Below, in pieces: positions 61,739-64,000 of a stretch of DNA of 64,000 bases; the first letter of the stretch is position 1; each line of letters opens with the position of its first letter. The notes under the pieces were generated by a model that was not told the DNA's origin, made no database searches, and saw only the letters and a list, made by a program, of their open reading frames with translations. This stretch comes from Undibacterium umbellatum (GTDB lineage: Bacteria; Pseudomonadota; Gammaproteobacteria; Burkholderiales; Burkholderiaceae_D), in contig NZ_JACOFX010000004.1 in assembly GCF_014284125.1 (NCBI RefSeq), positions 186,001-250,000 of the forward strand, in the 5' to 3' direction. Both the position numbers and the translations under genes were made by a program.

Positions 61739-62355
61739 ATGACAGTCACATTGGACAACCGCCCCCGACGAAGAGTGCTGCAATTGGCGGCGTCTTTTCT
61801 GGCAGTCACTTTACAAACACAAATAGGACATATCGCCATGGCAGCAGATGATGATTTCTTGAAGTTCAGTTCACATGACCTTAGTGTCCAGGTTTTTAGC
61901 GCCAGTGACCTTCGCCTGGTCTATGCCAACTCGCCGCATGCCCTTGCCATAGGTGAAATGGCCAGAGAGAAGACTGAGACGGATGCAACACGAATGCCAG
62001 GATTTACTTCAGGTGAATACCCGACCTTTGCAGGCCCTGTAGAAATGGAATGGCGCTCCAAAGACGGTACACAGCTTAAGCATACACTGGATCTCGACAG
62101 TATTTTTAAAGATAGAAAAATCCTTCATAAAGAAGACCCGGCGCGCATTTATAAACCCATGCCAATTTCAGGTGTTCCACCCATCATCATCATCGAAGCA
62201 AATGACCGCACTGTGAACGTATATATGTTCACCACAATACAAATCATCCCCGAAGACCCTAATACCACCCGCCGTGAAGTCCACAACAATTGTGTGCTGG
62301 CGTATTCAAAAACCTTGTAAGTCTTTTTGACAGGACAGATGATGGCCGAAACCGC
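61568..62355 (+). repeat. Tandem duplication unit 2
   Basis: Second unit with the same order as 60496-61280, beginning TTTTGTCCGAAGAACGC. In this copy the effector start continues into the full effector gene. Divergence is uneven: flanks and signal codons are well conserved, mature-protein codons less. Confidence 0.75.
61739..62320 (+). CDS. Exported protein B, second candidate immunity protein, 193 aa
   Basis: The paralogue of the protein at 60647-61225. Same Tat-like signal (NRPRRRVLQLAASFLAVTLQ), then WRSKDGTQLKHTLDLDSIFK and DRTVNVYMFTTIQII. Differences are concentrated in the mature domain (for example SYNLSVRVFNGGDF versus SHDLSVQVFSASDL). The gene ends 18 bases before the effector start, so effector and this copy are probably co-transcribed, making it the likely cognate protein. 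Copy A would then protect against a lost or foreign effector. Function is inferred. Confidence 0.7.
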   Translation: MTVTLDNRPRRRVLQLAASFLAVTLQTQIGHIAMAADDDFLKFSSHDLSVQVFSASDLRLVYANSPHALAIGEMAREKTETDATRMPGFTSGEYPTFAGPVEMEWRSKDGTQLKHTLDLDSIFKDRKILHKEDPARIYKPMPISGVPPIIIIEANDRTVNVYMFTTIQIIPEDPNTTRREVHNNCVLAYSKTL

Positions 62356-63694
62356 AGGCAATGATGGCGTGGACGTCAAAGTGGCGACGCCCGAAGATCT
62401 CGCCACTTACACCAAAGCGCAAGCCCAGGTCGATGCATTTAAAGTACCGACGATTTACGACACTCATGACCCGCATGCCAGAGTATTTGTCGCCCTTTTT
62501 GATGGCACTGGCAATGATGCCATCAATGACCCTGAGCACTTGACGAATATTGGCATTTTGAAGGAACAACTTGAAGACATCAATAGGAAAAATCCAAATA
62601 TCGCTTCTCGTTACATAGAAGGCCCAGGAACGCAAGGTGGCGTCATGGGCACGGCCGATGGTGCGCTGGGCTTGACGCACAGCGCTCGCGTTGAGGCCAT
62701 GTACAGAAAGTTTGAGGTTGTAGCTAACAACTGGCTCAGGGAAGACCCGGATGCCAAGATCAGCGTCATCAACACCGGCTTTAGTCGCGGCGCTGAAGAG
62801 GCGGCGACATTTTCTCGTCTCGTCGCTGAACGCGGGGTGCTCGACCTGCAATCCAAAATCGTACAGGCACCACTAGATGGCTCAGGCCCGCCTACTGCGT
62901 CCTATACTGCGCCGCCGCTGCGCTCAGGCGACAGCATGCCGCAAACCCTGGCTTTGTTCGACCCCGTCGGCACGGGTGTGCCATGGTTAGGTGACCGAAG
63001 ACCTGCGCCGTCGGTTGTGTCGGGCTTGCAATTTAGCGCCAAGGATGAGCAACGGGTGCAATTTCCCGGAACAAATTATTGGCCCGAAGGCACGTCTGCT
63101 GATGGCCGTTTTTTGAGAGTGACAGTGGCCGGGGCGCATTGCGATATTGGCGGCGCTTACGAAAAAAATGGCTTGTCGAATCGCAATTTCAATATGATGT
63201 CGCAGTTTATCAATGTCTCGCTGGGGGACAATCTGGTCAAGAAACTGGAGATACCTGCAGACCCAGCCATGAGTGCGATTCACGATTCATCGCAGCATAA
63301 AATGTATTGGATAAAAAAACCTGGGGATCGTCTTACCATTGACAGGCTGGATATTTTGGGCAGAAGCACAGAACCCATGAACCCGGCGATGGAGATCTAT
63401 ACAAAAAACGCCAAAGCCCTGGGTGCGCCGCAGGAAGAGAGCAAACTGGCTGCTACTGGTTCTGCCACGACGCCTGCGGCCGCAGCTGTGCCAGCCCCGG
63501 CCTCGTCAGCAACCGCCATCAAACTCGATGGCAAGGAAGATCAACAACCCAGGCAAGCAGCGCCAGTGGCTGTTGAGCCAGATGCCAAGCCTGTAACCAA
63601 TACCGGTTTGCTGACGATGCATGACAGCCCGTCCAGCCGTTTGATGTCGCAATTCAAAGAGACGCCACGAGCAACGGCACAAGCCAAACTATAA
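62339..63694 (+). CDS. DUF2235/Tle1-type phospholipase, probable type VI secretion effector, 451 aa
   Basis: The N-terminal FVALFDGTGND and THSARVEAMYRKFEVVANNW regions, nucleophile elbow NTGFSRGAEEA (GxSxG), LALFDPVGTGVPWLG (Asp) and VTVAGAHCDIGGAYEKNG (His) are the landmarks of DUF2235 lipases, which include the Tle1 family of antibacterial phospholipase effectors. The last 100 residues are Ala/Pro-rich and unstructured, as in cargo tails that bind VgrG. I chose ATG 62339 with AGGACAG upstream (second ATG at 62342 possible). No signal peptide, consistent with direct injection. No T6SS structural genes are in the window. Phospholipase activity is inferred from the motifs. Confidence 0.85.
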   Translation: MMAETAGNDGVDVKVATPEDLATYTKAQAQVDAFKVPTIYDTHDPHARVFVALFDGTGNDAINDPEHLTNIGILKEQLEDINRKNPNIASRYIEGPGTQGGVMGTADGALGLTHSARVEAMYRKFEVVANNWLREDPDAKISVINTGFSRGAEEAATFSRLVAERGVLDLQSKIVQAPLDGSGPPTASYTAPPLRSGDSMPQTLALFDPVGTGVPWLGDRRPAPSVVSGLQFSAKDEQRVQFPGTNYWPEGTSADGRFLRVTVAGAHCDIGGAYEKNGLSNRNFNMMSQFINVSLGDNLVKKLEIPADPAMSAIHDSSQHKMYWIKKPGDRLTIDRLDILGRSTEPMNPAMEIYTKNAKALGAPQEESKLAATGSATTPAAAAVPAPASSATAIKLDGKEDQQPRQAAPVAVEPDAKPVTNTGLLTMHDSPSSRLMSQFKETPRATAQAKL

Positions 63695-63930
63695 GCGCAC
63701 CGGAATAGCTTATGGGTATGGCTAGTTTCGCCAATACTGCCGCCCAGGGGATAATGCCTTGGGCAGGTCTTGCGTCACGGCAATTCTAAATTAAAAAAAT
63801 GTATGAATGAAAGCCCCCCTCCTGCCTTGCAAAACCGCCATACGCAGAAATCGGCTGCACGCAATATTCCTTGAACTCGTGGTAGAGCTAAGAGATCACT
63901 GGCCCGTATTGCCAGCTGCAAAAAAAATCA

Positions 63931-64000
63931 TCAAACCAGCGGATCTTTCTTCAGGGCCAAATGCCAGGACTGGGCATAAAAAATCTTTTTTTGCAGCTTC
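63931..64000 (-). CDS. C-terminal end of an unidentified gene (partial)
   Basis: A minus-strand frame enters from the right edge and stops at TGA 63931-63933, ending KKIFYAQSWHLALKKDPLV. The composition is protein-like, but 22 residues are too few to name a family. The stretch 63695-63930 shows no gene. Confidence 0.35.
   Translation of the reverse strand, partial: KLQKKIFYAQSWHLALKKDPLV

Noticed and set aside
1..64000. CRISPR arrays, rRNA genes, complete insertion sequences, prophage structural genes
   Set aside because: No regularly spaced direct repeats, no rRNA-like sequence, no transposase or phage structural protein motif was found in any frame.

Overview
The window looks like a chromosomal segment of a betaproteobacterium, most likely of the family Oxalobacteraceae (Undibacterium/Herbaspirillum/Janthinobacterium-like). 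This is an inference from moderate G+C, gene style and gene content (RND efflux, several LysR regulators, MCP, DHOR-type cytochromes, a type VI-style lipase effector). No rRNA or other species marker is present. All family names come from motif recognition by eye; no database was searched.

Layout. 0-3.5 kb: the end of an HvfC-like protein and three hypothetical genes. 3.7-5.3 kb: a minus-strand tRNA array (Pro, His, Leu, Gln, Pro, Leu, Gln, Pro, His, Leu, Ser, Leu, then a degenerate Ser-like tRNA) containing an internal block duplication. 5.4-11 kb: a visibly A+T-richer island next to the tRNAs, dominated by two large genes (956 and 647 aa) that form a two-gene unit of unknown function. This is the best candidate for an undescribed system. 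11-12.7 kb: an FAD-linked oxidase. 13-21.2 kb: a tightly coupled, zinc-starvation-type operon (COG0523/CobW GTPase, DUF2796 protein, ABC ATPase and permease, DUF3299 protein, TonB receptor, DUF1624 membrane protein), preceded by three copies of a Fur-family-like dyad, probably Zur operators.

21.4-38.2 kb: ordinary accessory and housekeeping genes: an HExxH protein, DUF3224, a class 3 lipase, MCP, response regulator, AraC regulator, EamA exporter, M20 peptidase, DJ-1/PfpI protein, a Sel1/lipoprotein operon, hydrolases, and a LysR/MFS divergent pair. 38.3-50.7 kb: a large secreted di-haem protein with two discoidin domains, a DUF1254 protein, a secreted protein with a possible phospholipase-C-like motif, and three decayed genes (a DipZ/TlpA-like C-terminus, a frameshifted zinc-ribbon membrane protein, a TetR regulator with an internal stop). 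Three copies of a roughly 200-bp MITE-like element lie among these.

51-60.4 kb: a polysaccharide deacetylase, then a LysR regulator divergent from a hydrolase plus complete RND tripartite efflux operon. The hydrolase has Asp where the catalytic Ser is expected. 60.5-63.7 kb: a probable type VI secretion phospholipase effector (Tle1/DUF2235) preceded by two tandem, diverged copies of an exported protein, the candidate immunity proteins. The first copy is followed by a stub of a second effector start.

A dispersed palindromic element with (TCTCTGTG)n arms occurs three times, with two further partial matches, and supplies the C-terminal tail of one protein.
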